A stretch of 64,000 nt of DNA, taken from Amphiura filiformis (taxonomy: Eukaryota > Echinodermata > Ophiuroidea > Amphilepidida > Amphiuridae). How positions within the stretch are numbered: the first letter of the stretch is position 1; every line of letters begins with the position of its first letter. Where the stretch lies: assembly GCF_039555335.1 (NCBI RefSeq), contig NC_092629.1:310001-374000 (forward strand), read 5' to 3'. The notes beneath the pieces were generated by a model. It had not been told where the DNA came from and ran no database searches. It saw nothing but the letters and a program-made list of their open reading frames with translations. The position numbers and the translations under genes were made by a program. Positions 11,973 to 23,699 of this stretch are shown piece by piece.

Positions 11973-12242
11973 CCAGAAACACCTGTGTCCATTAATTTGT
12001 ACTCTCAATTACATGTTACTCATTTCGGCAACAAATGGCCGGTTAATTCTGCCCTCCATATTATAAATGCAAGTGATTTGGGGGGTATGCAAGGTCACTT
12101 AAACAGTTACATGTAGTTAACCGCAAGTGACCATGCACGCTAAAGTCACTTACATTTCTTATGGAGGGCAGAATTAACCATCCATTTGTTGCCGAAATAA
12201 GTAACATGTAATTGAGAGTACATGACATATAGGTGTTTCTGG
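11973..12242. mobile_element. Foldback element with ~88-bp arms
   Basis: The left arm 11973-12060 (CCAGAAACACCT to GCCCTCCATA) is the near-perfect reverse complement of the right arm 12160-12242. The loop of about 100 bp contains paired CAAGTGA/AAGTCACTT motifs. It is bounded by the end of a dispersed repeat (CTACCCTTAA at about 11961). No coding capacity. Confidence 0.85.
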
Positions 12243-12297
12243 CTTAAGCCCTTACCGTGTTTTGGCATCCGATGATCCGGTGAACGGCAGTTATAAA

Positions 12298-12420
12298 AGC
12301 CTGATCACTGAACACTGAACACTGAAAACACTGAACACTATGCTGAAGACTGAAACCGCTGAACACTGAAAACCCTGAACACTGAACACTGAACGCTAGC
12401 GCTGAACACTGAACACTGAC
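12298..12420. repeat. CTGAACA minisatellite
   Basis: Imperfect tandem copies of a 7-8 bp unit (CTGAACA, ACTGAACACTGAA) over about 120 bp, interrupted by ATGCTGAAGACTGAAACCG and CGCTAGCG. Confidence 0.85.
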
Positions 12421-12499
12421 ACGGGACGTCCCGTAGCTTCCCATCGCGGGAAGTTGCTGTGCGCTGGATGTATGAAAGGGACTGGTTCAATTTATGAGG

Positions 12500-12710
12500 G
12501 GAAACTCGCTGTGGTAGTTAAATTGGAATCATATTTTTGGAGGGTTTTGATGGCGGATTTGAATTTACTTGAACTATGAGGGGAGTGATACGTTTTGAAT
12601 GGACATTTTGAGCTGACGCGAGGGGACCGACGGGTATGGGACAGCGGGACACAGGAATAAACATGATAAAAGGCGGGCTACGGGATGGCTGGGCACGGGA
12701 CAACGGAGCG
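12500..12710. repeat. Dispersed repeat block C, copy 2
   Basis: Second copy of the block at 9190-9447, ending with GGGACACAGGAATAAACATG and GGGCACGGGACAACG. It is followed by a GGGAC/GGGAT-rich tail. Confidence 0.7.
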
Positions 12711-12759
12711 GAGTTGGGTAATGGGTAACCATGGGATGGGACGGGACGGTTTAAGGTAA

Positions 12760-13135
12760 TACACTATTTTAAAGTGTTGCGATTTGGTAGTTCACAACCC
12801 CGGTTCACAACATCTTGTGAATGGAAGTGAGCTTTGGCAAAAATTGCATTGCTCATTTCCTTGCGAGCGTGTAGAAGAATTCAAATATCACAGAAATACT
12901 TTTGTTGGTCCTGTGGTTCTTGTTGTAAAGAGGGCTGAAACAACAACACTTTTGTAAAATGTATATAACTCATTAACAACAATAAATTAAGCAAGTTTTC
13001 AAAGTATATGATTTGTACAATGAACTTTTGCAAAACATCAAAGTGTATTTTTTTAATAATATATTGATTTAGACAATAAAAATCGATTTCTTTTTGCTGC
13101 TTCGACCAACAATACCGCATCTACCCTTAAAGTAC
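12760..13135. repeat. Dispersed repeat block D, copy 1
   Basis: About 370 bp shared with 23225-23625 in the same orientation (GATTTGGTAGTTCACA, AAGAGGGCTGAAACAACAAC, GACCAACAATACC then CTACCCTTAA). The last ~45 bp also occurs alone at 11920-11968. It is probably an uncharacterised transposable element with a defined right end at CTACCCTTAA. Confidence 0.75.
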
Positions 13136-13728
13136 GGGATTGGACTGTTTAAAACCCCGGGGCAGGGGACGGCTGGCTGAACAACAACAACGCATATTAT
13201 AATTTAATATAGGTACGTTCTGAAAAGACATTTAAATATTGTTTGATTTTGGCCGTCTATTTTATCTCAGTATGAATTGGTTACATTGAGTTTATCACAT
13301 TTTATTGCACATGAAACACCAACATGTGATGTATGTGTGGTGCGAAATGACATGGGCGTCAATCCCTTGCGGCAAAATTGCACCTTTATTGTTCTTTTCA
13401 GCCACATTTTGACAATTCGGGCCGATTGCCCCCCTCTCCCTGCATTTCAAGCCATATTGGCGCTAATGCAAAAGTGGAATCCCTTTAACGAAACGATAAA
13501 CATATAAGATTATCGTCAAAATACAATTCAACACAGTATCAAATATGACATATAATATTGCACGTCATAATAAAATTTCATATAAGATTATTAAAAATGA
13601 AGTGCACAGACGGTACCTGCTTTCAATAATAGCCTGGTCAAAAACTTTATGAAAACTTGCTCAATTGAACTAGAAAATTCTTATATATATTAGCAGCCTA
13701 TATATCATGTATATTGAAACCTTATCTT
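13136..13728. other. No recognisable feature
   Basis: AT-rich. No gene, RNA or repeat boundary is recognisable. Confidence 0.35.
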
Positions 13729-14161
13729 CCCAGCAAACACAAAACGTTTTCGACATCATTCACAAAAGGTTATAAAAGGTTGTCAGAAAACGTTTAAATG
13801 TCGGGTTATATAAAGGGTGTATTTAAGAGTATAAAACGTTTTCATAACCTTAAAAAACATTTTTTGATAATCAGCAAACAAAAATGTTTTATAGGAAACT
13901 TTTAAATGTCGGGTTATATAAACGGTATAAACACGTTTTAATAACATTCCAACAACATTCTTGAAAACTTGACACAAAACATTCTAAACAGAAAGTTATT
14001 TTGGGGTTGAAAAAATATATTGCGAAAAATGGTTGCCCAAAATGTTTTCAACAACGTTTTAAAAACGTTTTCATAACCTTTATATAACCCGACATTTAAA
14101 TGTTATTAAAAGGTTTTGAAAAAAAAAAAAACATTTTAAGAATATTTCTGTGTTTGCTGGG
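13729..14161. mobile_element. CCCAGCAAACACA-type MITE, copy 1
   Basis: Starts CCCAGCAAACACAAAACGTT and ends TCTGTGTTTGCTGGG, inverted ends. The interior is built from short repeated motifs such as AAATGTCGGGTTATATAAA and its reverse complement. Relatives are at 14162-14382, 51955-52300 and 57600-58760. No coding capacity. Confidence 0.75.
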
Positions 14162-14382
14162 TTCAAATATTTTAACATAATGTTATTTAAATATTGACAC
14201 AATATTTGACAAAAATGTTTTCAAAAATAGTTTACAATAACATTTTTTGAAAACATTTTAAAGCCTTATCATGACCTTTATATAACCCGACATTTTAATG
14301 TTATTAAAACGTTTTTACCTAAACCAAAAGCCAAAATATAACTTATTTAAAACGTTTTTAAAACATTTTTGTGTTTGCTGGG
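14162..14382. mobile_element. CCCAGCAAACACA-type MITE, partial copy 2
   Basis: Directly abuts the first copy and ends with the same terminus (TTTTTGTGTTTGCTGGG). It carries TTTATATAACCCGACATTTT. It may be a rearranged part of one larger element. Confidence 0.6.
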
Positions 14383-14494
14383 TTGGTTTCTAAAAATAAG
14401 TAATATATAACCAAAATTATAATATTCAAAACTGTGAATATCTAAGCAAAAATATTATTATGCCAATCATATCGGTCCTTTCATAAAGTCGAGT

Positions 14495-14510
14495 GGCTCT
14501 GAAAAGAGCC
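14495..14510 (-). promoter_or_regulatory. Histone-type 3' stem-loop (isolated)
   Basis: On the minus strand this reads GGCTCT-TTTC-AGAGCC, a 6-bp stem with a 4-base loop identical to the replication-dependent histone mRNA 3' processing stem-loop. The flanks (GAAC before, ACTCGA after) match the consensus only partly. A degraded second stem-loop lies at about 14561-14578. No histone reading frame is found just upstream on that strand (up to 14820), so this may be a relic or a chance hairpin. Confidence 0.45.
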
Positions 14511-14599
14511 GTTCATTATGCGGCTCGAAAACCTTTTCTGTCTCCTTTATAAAAACTTGGTGGTTCTAAAAGAGCGCTGGAATGAAATATATAGCAATT

Positions 14600-16310
14600 T
14601 TCTCCCTTTTCCTCATTTGTTTGGCTCGAAATTAAAAGGAGACAACGTGGTCAATGAAAATAAACATTTAAATAGGAATCCATTTTTTTTAAATGCAAAT
14701 CACATATTATTGTTTAAGTTAGTACCAACTTTAAAAATTAAAGCAGATACGGGAATCCATTTATATTTCACATCCGGGATTAATAATATTTTATTACTGG
14801 TATATTATTAGGCATGTCCACTAAAAATTGAAGTACATTTAAATTGATTCAGACCTAACTTATTGGCTTGGAATTGATGAAAGAAACATTTTGGCGTTTA
14901 AATAATCTTAATCGGACGTTTCATTCCAGAGATATGGCCTTTCGAGTGTCACGGTTTTATATAGGGCTGCTAGAACATGTTAAAAAGTTAAAGTCCAAAA
15001 GGAATACTAACAGAAAGTGCAACTTTAAGGTACTTTTTCTTAATGTATTTATTAACTAGCGTTATCTGGAACATTATATTTGCTTATAACAACATGAAAA
15101 TAAGATCATCCTGAAAATTTAATCGATTTTGTTGACATACAACAAAAAAATATAAGACCTCAAAACCCATGGTTTGTTTGGTGAAACCTCAAGCATGATC
15201 ATAGATGGCCGCCATGGAAAATATCTCCATAGAGGAGATGAACAATAAGTGCATTATTTCAAATGAATAGCGGTAGTCTTAAACATTGTTCAATCTTTTA
15301 AGGTCAGCACATTTTATCTTCAAAAATTATATATTTCATCATGGCATAAGTTTGGTAACATTAATCACTACCAATTTTGAGAAATTTGCTCCAACTCAAA
15401 GGTTATCTTTACTACATTGAGCAATACACTGTGTGTGCATGTGCCCACTATGGTTTCCGAGAGTGTGTGGTGCCCAGTAGTTTCTCTCCCTATGGATATA
15501 GGTACACGGTCTGTAACACAGACTAGGTAGTGAGTAGTGCACGGGGAAGTAAAAGATTTGAGATGGGCCGCGGTAGGCTTAAACATTCTTAAATTTCTTA
15601 ACATCCTGCACATTTTGTCTTCAAAAATAGTTAAATTTTATGAGTATGTAAGTTTGCTTGTCTGATTCACTCCAAATTCGGAGATAATTGCGTTTGAACA
15701 CCTGATGCACGGAATGGTGTCACTTCAACCTGTTGTAGTTCTCATCTCATTAAATTTTTCATTAAAAAAAGTTGATCTCTTCATGAAGGAAGGTCCTCTC
15801 TATTTACTGACCAAACAGGAAAAAGTTTGGTTAATGTTTTCTGGTGGAATCAGGAATTTCATGAAACACCCTGATATAGGCCCACATTTGGATCAAAACA
15901 AGTATGTGCGCCATTTAACAGGCCTGGGATTTCTTGTATCGATCACTTTCTCCATAGACAATACGTGTGTGAGTGCACGCACACAGTAAATGAAAAATCG
16001 TTCTAGTGGAAACTGTATTAACAGTGGTCATCCCTAATATTATTATTGTACACCATTGATATTTGAAAACATTGACAATATGGTTTAATACTTGTTTAAT
16101 ACAATATTATACTAAGTCGCAATCCGTAGTCGTCGTGAATTTTCTTGTTTAAACATTGACTTGTGTGAAACATATGCAAGTATTGTAAATCTTATTGAAT
16201 TATTTACACATGATAATAACAAAACAATGTCTAAACGTGACGAAATTAGTGGCTTAACCAAGCGCAATGTTCCTGTTCGGACTGATCTGTTGTTTAGGAA
16301 GCGGTCATTT
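14600..16310. other. Unassigned DNA with one internal duplication
   Basis: No gene is recognised. Segments 15264-15335 and 15563-15637 are related (both GCGGTAG-CTTAAACATT and CACATTTT-TCTTCAAAAAT). The open frames 14518-14811 and 15705-15989 have no recognisable similarity. Confidence 0.35.
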
Positions 16311-16501
16311 TTTACGCCAGGGGAATGGTAAATTATAGGGAAAATTCAAATTTTGTTGTGAGTGAGGAATCTAACTTTACCAGGAAAGAGGCAAGAATGT
16401 GAAATTTTTAATGAAAAAAATAAGGGAGAACACGGAATTTTTGAGCTGAAGCGAAAATTTTTGTCACAAAAAATATCAAATTCCCATTCCCCTGGCATAA
16501 A
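16311..16501. mobile_element. Short inverted-repeat element
   Basis: Ends TTTACGCCAGGGGAATGG and CCATTCCCCTGGCATAAA are inverted repeats with one mismatch, 191 bp apart. The interior is AT-rich and non-coding. Confidence 0.7.
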
Positions 16502-16539
16502 TTGTGTCAAGTTCCTTATTCAAGCGTAACTAATGTGTG

Positions 16540-16562
16540 TATATATATATATATATACACAC
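16540..16562. repeat. (TA)n microsatellite
   Basis: GTGTG followed by about eight TA dinucleotides and ACACAC, a self-complementary tract. Confidence 0.9.
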
Positions 16563-16611
16563 AAAGTACATTTGTTGTGTTGGATAAACACTGCAGTATT
16601 GAATAGCATCG

Positions 16612-16775
16612 GAATGGCGATGATGTCCTTCTCACGCAACGATACACGATACCGAATATCGGACACTTTCCGGTTTAATGCTTTGGTTGATGTCCTTCGT
16701 CGTGTTCATGTCCTTTTTTACACGCAAAGGTACCGAATTAGACACTTTCCGGGTTTGTTCTTGGTCGTTGGGTGA
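16612..16775 (-). repeat. Diverged 90-bp satellite copies, inverted
   Basis: About two decayed monomers of the 37.6-50.7 kb satellite in the opposite orientation: TGATGTCCTTC, ACACGCAAAGGTACCGAAT and GACACTTTCCGGGT match its reverse complement. Indels disrupt the 90-bp period. Confidence 0.75.
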
Positions 16776-17451
16776 TTGAAAAACAGTAGCATGATCGACG
16801 GGAAATTACATAAATAAAAGGGTTTTTTCACCAGTTATTTGCGACGGCTATCCTGGTGAAAAAATACGTTTATTTGGTATGGTTGATATCACACACCGAC
16901 ATCGCCTGGTTAATAATTACATCGTACAGCAGAGACACTAAAATGAATACACAGGATCGATACACGTGAATGTGCTATGCACGATTTGATATTCAGGCGA
17001 TAAATCTTTGGATACCGGGATAGAAAATGATGAATATCTCCCGTAATTTTTTTGTTCTAAAGAAGCCATATTTATTTCCTTGCACTTGAACATATGTGTT
17101 GAAAGGATATGATAGTCTTTAGCTTGCGTATTGAGAAAGAAGCGTGAGTCTTGAGCTCAAAAACTGACCAAAATTCTGATTTTATATGTGCCGAACTATA
17201 ATAGCACAGCGTAGGCCAGCTGCACTCACTCGTGGACATGTGGTGGAGGCAGCCTAAAAGCAGATGACCCATGACGTAAACATGCTCACCTCACACACAG
17301 AGAGGTCAATTACTAGGCTATTGTCAATAGCCTTAGTCAGATGTCCCTCGGCTCAAAACTATTAAAGAGGTCGGAACAAAATGGCCATGCGTGGCTGTGG
17401 ATTCAACCTACCATGGCGATTTCTGCCATGAAGATATCGGGGCGATGAAAC

Positions 17452-17880
17452 TGTGTGTCATTCATGTCTTTTTTTTTACACCCAACGATACCGAATCAGA
17501 CACTTTCCGGGTTTGTTCTTTCAACTGTTGGTCTACGGTATGGTTGATGTCCTTCGTTCATGTCTTTTTTACAAGCGAAGAATCAGACACTTTTCGGGTT
17601 TGTTCTTTCAACTGTTGGTCTACGGCATGGCTGGTGTTCTTCGTGTCTTTTTTTACAAGCGAAGATACCGAACTCAATCAGACACTTTCCGGGTTTGTTC
17701 TTTCAACTGTTGGTCTACGGCATGGCTGGTGTTCTTCGTGTCTTTTTTACACGCGAAGATACTGAATCAGGCACTTTACGGGTTTGTTCTTTGAACTGTT
17801 GACCTACGGTATGGTTGACGACTTCTGTTTTCACGCACAGAGATACTGAATCAGACAGCGTTTTAGGTGTGTCCTTATAT
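17452..17880 (-). repeat. Diverged 90-bp satellite copies, inverted (about five)
   Basis: Successive units carry CAGACACTTTCCGGGT, TTCAACTGTTGGTCTACGG and TGGTTGATGTCCTTCG, the reverse complement of the main satellite. The units vary in length because of indels, for example 8 bases around ACTCAATC at 17669. On the minus strand the amphipathic frame is broken by a TGA and shifts, so these old copies do not encode the repeat peptide. Confidence 0.85.
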
Positions 17881-18675
17881 GGTTTGACACACTCCTCCCT
17901 GCGCCAGTGAAAAGGCTAACCAACTGTCCCTAAATTGAACATTTATCGATCAATCATTAAAAGAGGTAAAGAGCTTTTTGTTCCGTTGATAAAGAGGTTT
18001 TTGTTCCGTCCAGTCCCTCGTCGCACAGAGATGGGGGTATTCCCATGCTCAATGCGTAACAAAACTATAAATCTAATTAAAATTAAATTCTCCTTTCTTC
18101 TGTCAATTTGATGCGTATTGAGTTCAATACCAAAAACTGGCCAAAAAACGTCCTGCCCAATGTGTAACAAAACGTGTTTTTTTTATCTTTCATACCCGAA
18201 AAATGCTTTTATTATCCTGTACTCAAAGGAGAAACACAATTTTAAAAAAACCATACATCACACACAATTTTTAACACTACATTCTAACATTGATCAAATA
18301 CATTTGAAAAATAAAACGATATCAAAGTTTACACCATACATTATACATGATAACATACACTATTCAGTACACAAAGTTTCCAAAACGCCCCACTTGGATA
18401 TAAAGTTTGACATGTTATTTTTCATCCTTGCAAAAAACTTATAGAAGGAATTTGATTCATAGCTCTGCTGTCATAAATCACCTTTTTCACCAAAATAAGA
18501 CATAAATTAATCAACCTATCAGATTCTTTAAGACCAAAACCAAAACGAATTTTGCTATCAAAATTTTCAACGTTGTTTTGAAGATTCACTTCATATCATA
18601 TTTTGAAATCATTCCATATCAACAATATTCATCTTATACAATCTACTATTTGTCATCCAACAGTTTAAATTAATT
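17881..18675. other. No gene seen
   Basis: AT-rich sequence. The right part may be the 3' untranslated end of the LINE that begins at 18676, but I see no tail or target duplication. Confidence 0.3.
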
Positions 18676-20154
18676 TTATACTGAAACATTCTTGTTCTCA
18701 TCATACAATGACTTAAAAGGCATGAGATATATATCCCTCCACTCATCATCATTGCCATTTAATTCATCTGTATACCTTATCTGAGATGTTGGGGATTTTC
18801 GAATCCTTTGAATCAAAATACGGTAAATAATGCTAGATATCATGCCATGTATAGCAGTTACATTACCATCATTCATTAATGGAAAGCCTTTTGGACTACT
18901 CATCCCTCTTTCAAAACCATGCTTTAAATTTGCTTCCAAGGAAGTGGAACTACATCAACCAAACTTCTCCACTGCATAAATACCCCCGGGATAAATACTT
19001 GCGTGGAATCCCTCTCTGACACCAAATATCAAAAGGGATGATATTTCCATTGGTATAAAATAAATCGCTACTTGATTTTGAATCACTGTTAGAAAATTGC
19101 TTATAATAACATGTTCTTTTATTAATACAGATGTCCGAACTATTCCAAATACATTGATGCAAGGGATTTACATTATCTGGATTAATGAAGTTAAAATATG
19201 ATTTTAGCATGTCTTAAAAGATGGGCACTTTTTTCCAGGGTAGTGTTATATTTATTTGCCCACTTAATTTTTGAGCACTAAAAATTGATTTATCCACCAT
19301 CTTCATTCCTCCTTCATCAATGTCACCAATAATAGAAGTTTTCTTAATAAAACCATTATTAAACCAAATGTATAAATGATTTTGTCAATCTCATTAATAA
19401 CAGAGTCTGGGATATGAATCACTGATGCTAAAAGAATGAACTTAGACAAAGCAAAAGTTTGTATCAAAAGAATTTTACTAGACAAAGTAAGTCTATTCTC
19501 AGCAGCAGGTCAAAAAGTCAAATGCGAAATGCGGGGTTTTTGTTTGTTTTGTTTTTTAGATCCTAGTCTTCAAATGACAAAAAATACCTTTTTTGCTTCA
19601 AATTGGAATGGAAATTTACAGTGGGGCTCTCCGACACACACACAAAAAAAATCATATTTCTGCATATTCAAGAATATCCATGATCCCCTTTCATAAACCC
19701 TGAGATTTATTTATTTACATTTAGCTTTGGACCCACTTCAGTAAAAAAAAAAGCCAAAACTTTCAATACATTTTTGGCAGATTGCTCTCCATCTAAAATA
19801 CATGTAGTGTCATCAGCATAATTGAACCAATTTGAATTCTTTATCATTAACCAAAATACCAGATATAGACGGATTTTCTCGTATAGAACATGATAACAAT
19901 TCCAGTGCCAAGATGAATAAGTAAGAACTCAATGGATCCCCTTGACGCACACCTCTTTTTACAGAGAAATACTGTGATGTAAGTCCATTATTTAAAATAC
20001 AACAATTAATCGTATACAATGCTTTCACATACTTTACAAAATCTGGACCAAGGTTCCTACTTTTTATGGAAAAAGTTCCACTCAAGTGAATCATAATCTA
20101 AAAATTATAATAATCCAAGAACATTTTTGTACATCCATTAATATATCTTGTATA
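18676..20154 (-). pseudogene. L1/Tx1-like LINE, C-terminal part (decayed)
   Basis: Minus-strand fragments give RT motifs RGVRQGDPLSSYLFILALEL (near 19900) followed by post-RT segments such as LASVIHIPDSVINEIDKIIY (near 19400), comparable to VSQLLYCAYSIHVPDYVIKE in the better preserved LINE at 25175-28538. Many stops and frameshifts mean the protein is dead. The 5' part continues at 22010-22560, separated by later insertions. The element once encoded a reverse transcriptase for its own mobilisation. Confidence 0.75.
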
Positions 20155-21550
20155 ATACGAATTGATTCAACTATACCGCTTAAGGCTTCCTTTTATCAAA
20201 AGAGCTTTCTGTGAAAAATCTATTAAATATGCAGCAAATAATGTTGATAACAGTATCAAAAGTTCATCATCTATCAATCAATTTCGCCATGTACAGACTT
20301 GACATTTAATATGGAATATTTTCTAGCAAAACTCCAAGACTGGTCTGAAAGGGGTCTGCATAAATCGCACGGGCTAAATATTGATTGGGGTGTATCGGGA
20401 AATGGTGTCAAATAATTATTTGATAGAAAATGTGCTTTCCATAAGTTTACATTATGGTGCTCAAAATGTAGCGAATCTACCTAAAATGGCGGATTTATGC
20501 AAGCTGAATTTGAGCTTTGTGGGGACACAATTGGGGACTCTATGCAACATTGTTCTGTCTGTTATTATCAAATTTATTGGTGTTTGAGGTGATATTTCTT
20601 AAACTTTGTCAGCATTTGGCATTCATCACAGCTGAAATACACTTGGAATGTTCCAATTTCTTTAACATGGGAGGAACTTAATAATAGGGCTTTTAAAAGT
20701 GGTACGTACTCAGAAAGTTTGAATGGCCCCCTGGGGTCAAATGTTATAAACGTACGGCACCAAAACACCTGCACGTATTCCTGATTGTCCAATGAATTCA
20801 CGCTGTTCTTTTTGTACAGTAAGTTTATAACATTTGACCCCAGGGGACCATTCATACTTTCCGAGTGCGTACCATTTTTAAAGCTCCTCCCACTTTCAAA
20901 ACTGATGGATTACAAGTACAATTCAGTTCTGACGAACAATATTGGCATTTAGGTTCAGTATATCGCCTCAAACCTCAAAAACTTGATAATATCAGAATAA
21001 TGTTGCTCAAATTCAGAAATTTTACCCCCACAAAAATCAAATTCAGTCTCCTTAAATCCGCCATAATGTAAACTAATGGAAAGCATATTTTCTGTCAAAC
21101 AATTGTTTTAGACCATCTCCTGACACACCCCAATTAATATTTAGCCCTTGCGGTTTATGCAGACCCCTTCCAGACCAGTCTTGGAATTTTGCGAAAAATA
21201 TTCTATATTAAATGTCAAGTCTGTATTTAAAAAACATCTTATGCAAAGTTACTATTAATTCTGATTGTTTCTGGTTTATATGATCATAAGTTACTATTGT
21301 TTATTGTTATTTTATGTTTATTTAGGGTAATTCATATCAGGATATAGCAGCTTCTTGTTAGTTATTCATTGATCTGACAATCTGCTGCCATGTCCAATGA
21401 TGAATTAACCAAACAAAGGATCACATACTTTCAGGCCTCTTTTGGCCTTTCCTGTGATTCCTTCACTCTCACTTTTTTTTTTGTAAATTTATATTATGTA
21501 CTATTATTGTTATATAATGAGTGAAAAAATGAATGAATGAATGAATGAAT
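20155..21550 (+). mobile_element. 3' end of a second LINE (plus strand), 5'-truncated, split by a MITE
   Basis: If the insertion at 20294-21223 is removed, the frame reads SIKYAANNVDNSIKSSS then INQFRHVFKKHLMQSYY and stop, a typical LINE RT-ORF C-terminus. A 3' untranslated region follows with an AGGCCTCTTTTGGCCT hairpin, a T-run and a (GAAT)n tail at 21529-21549. The 3' architecture resembles that of the LINE at 35644-37587, suggesting the same broad clade (CR1/L2/jockey-like). It lies inside the older L1/Tx1-like LINE. Confidence 0.7.
20294..21223. mobile_element. Palindromic TA-flanked DNA element (Tc1/mariner-type MITE)
   Basis: The left half is an imperfect reverse complement of the right half over about 450 bp, meeting near 20790. 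It starts CAGACTTGACATTTAATAT and ends ATATTAAATGTCAAGTCTG. TA flanks both ends (20292-20293 and 21224-21225), and joining the flanks restores an uninterrupted LINE frame. CAG ends with TA duplication fit the Tc1/mariner group. No transposase is present. Confidence 0.85.
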
Positions 21551-21654
21551 ATATTTCTCCCTTTAACAAACCCCTCTGGTTAATGTGTACGAACTTAGGA
21601 ATAACACATTCTACTCGCATTGCAAGAACTTTAGATTCAATTTTATAGTCTACG

Positions 21655-22008
21655 TTAAAGGGTTATTTCGTGATCCTAGCATTCTCTTTTTATGACATTT
21701 TTCAGTAGATATCCACGAAAAAAACTTATTCCCAAAATTTCAGTTGATTCCGATATTATGCGTTTGCAAGTTATGCATGATTATGTGTATTACACTGCTC
21801 CATAGACAATGCGTTGTAATTTCGTTCTGGTATACCAGAACGAAATTCAAATTTCACAATATCCTTGCTAAACGAATCGAATTAATCTGCAAGAAATTAT
21901 TTGTACATAAACATTATGTAGCCAGAGGTTTCCAGTGATACAAAAATCTCAACTTTTTTTAAAGAAAAGTTGGGGGATGATGCTGTGGATCACGAAATGC
22001 CCTTTTAA
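21655..22008. mobile_element. TTAA-flanked MITE, family E copy 1
   Basis: Bounded by TTAA on both sides with inverted ends AGGGTTATTTCGTGATCC and GGATCACGAAATGCCCTT. A second copy is at 30038-30373. TTAA target sites are typical of piggyBac-like elements. An internal GAATTTCGTTCTGG palindrome is shared. Non-coding. Confidence 0.8.
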
Positions 22009-22009
22009 G

Positions 22010-22560
22010 TAACGATATTTTTCTCCAATTCTTTAATTGGCATCTATTTGTCCCTCTTTTTCTATCAATGTAATAACAGCCTTCAGCCTAGGTATGAACC
22101 AATTTTGTTCCTAAATTGAAGATACCATTCACATGATAACCCATCATTACCAGGACTTTTATTTGTTGACATTTTACTGGGCACATTCTACCTTTGTAAG
22201 ATTCCCTTCACATTATGACATCTCGTCATCATCTAGGGTGGGTACATTGTTCTAGATACATAAGCATCAACTTTAGAATCATAACTATGATTGTAATACT
22301 TTTTTAATTACTCACACTGTTTTTCCAAAATTAAACCAGGATTTACAATCTCAATACCATTATCAAGAATCAATTTCTACGGTTCCTCTTTTCTAGACCC
22401 AAAAAATATTTATTGCTTTTTTCACCTTTTTCTGTCCATCTAATTCTTGAACGCACGAGTATTTTACTATCCAACTCTTCTAATTCATTCTTTACAAATG
22501 CATCTCCTCTAAAATGTTATCTGAGGGATTATTTGCTAAAGATTGTTCTGGAATTAGATT
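22010..22560 (-). pseudogene. L1/Tx1-like LINE, region before and at the start of the RT (decayed)
   Basis: Minus-strand reading near 22400-22500 gives RIRWTEKGEKSNKYFLGLEK, the conserved L1/Tx1 segment upstream of the RT. Near 22150 it gives KSPGNDGLSCEWY, the start of the RT domain. Stops and shifts are frequent. Together with 18676-20154 it forms one old element interrupted by a second LINE and two MITEs. Confidence 0.75.
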
Positions 22561-23224
22561 TTTTGTTACGTATATAATTGGGCTTTGATTGTTTTTAAAA
22601 GCAAATTATGGGTAGTATGTGCATGTGTTGGTTATAAAGTTACTTTATATTGACCCAGCAACTCATTTTGAGTCATTTTGAGTCTTTCTATTAGAACAAA
22701 TTATTTGACAGTGTTTTCCCTCAAAATCAGCTACCCATAATACCCCCCCCCCCAAAAAAAACAAATCTTGAAACAATTGCGCGCGAAGCGCAAGACAATT
22801 TGCACAAATACCACTAATTAATATTGGTTATAATGAAGTTGAATTTCGGTCATAAATATTGATGTAAATGGATATTTGTGTTGGAATGCGGTTGGGTGGG
22901 ATGATTTATTTTTGCCAGGTTTTGTTCTAAATTTAGGTAGAAGACGTATCCAATACGTATCAAATTGTTACGTGCAGTGCAGTGTTGACACGCGGTCGGA
23001 TTATACACATGTATTATGTATATTTTTATTGAAATTAGCATTAAGTTTACTCCTAGGAGAAACTATCGTGTGAACACGCGTGACTATTGTAGCGCAATGA
23101 ACCATAGTGGATACTAATTACACCAAAGAATGGCTAGAATACTTTGATTACACACTGGAACGACGCGGGAATGTTATCAAAATAGTTTAACGACTGAATA
23201 AGTATTATTATCATTGGGTTAGAG
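22561..23224. other. No gene seen
   Basis: AT-rich DNA with a C-run at about 22743 and a GCGCGCGAAGCGC motif at about 22782. Nothing else is assigned. Confidence 0.35.
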
Positions 23225-23625
23225 TTGTGATAATTGAACTTCGTTAAGGTTATTAATTATTTTAAACTGTTGTGATTTGGTAGTTCACAGCATCTTACGA
23301 ATGGTAGTAGTGAGCCTGCTTTGGCAAAAACTGCATTGCTCAATTCATAGCGAGCGTGTAGAAGAATTAAAATATCACAGATATACTTTTATAGGTGCTG
23401 TGGTTCTTGAGTTACGTTGTAAAGAGGGCTGAAACAACAACACTTTTGTAAAACGTACATAACTCATAAACAACAATAAATTAAGCAAATTTGCAAAGTA
23501 TACGATTTGTAAAATGAACTTTTGCAAAACATCAAGGTGTTAATTTTCAATAATATCTTGATCTAGATAATGAAAATCGATTTTTAGGTTGCTTCGACCA
23601 ACAATACCTCGTCTACCCTTAATGG
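23225..23625. repeat. Dispersed repeat block D, copy 2
   Basis: Second copy of 12760-13135, ending at the same CTACCCTTAA boundary. Confidence 0.75.
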
Positions 23626-23699
23626 AATTTATTAATAGAATGGATTTTATTATGATTGTGGTTTATTTCTTTCAAACATAAAATGAGCGCAAACAGGGT

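Noticed and set aside
17391..17802. Overlapping plus-strand open frames of 80-124 residues
   Set aside because: They are translations of decayed inverted satellite copies, with the same Cys/Trp-rich antisense look and frame jumps.
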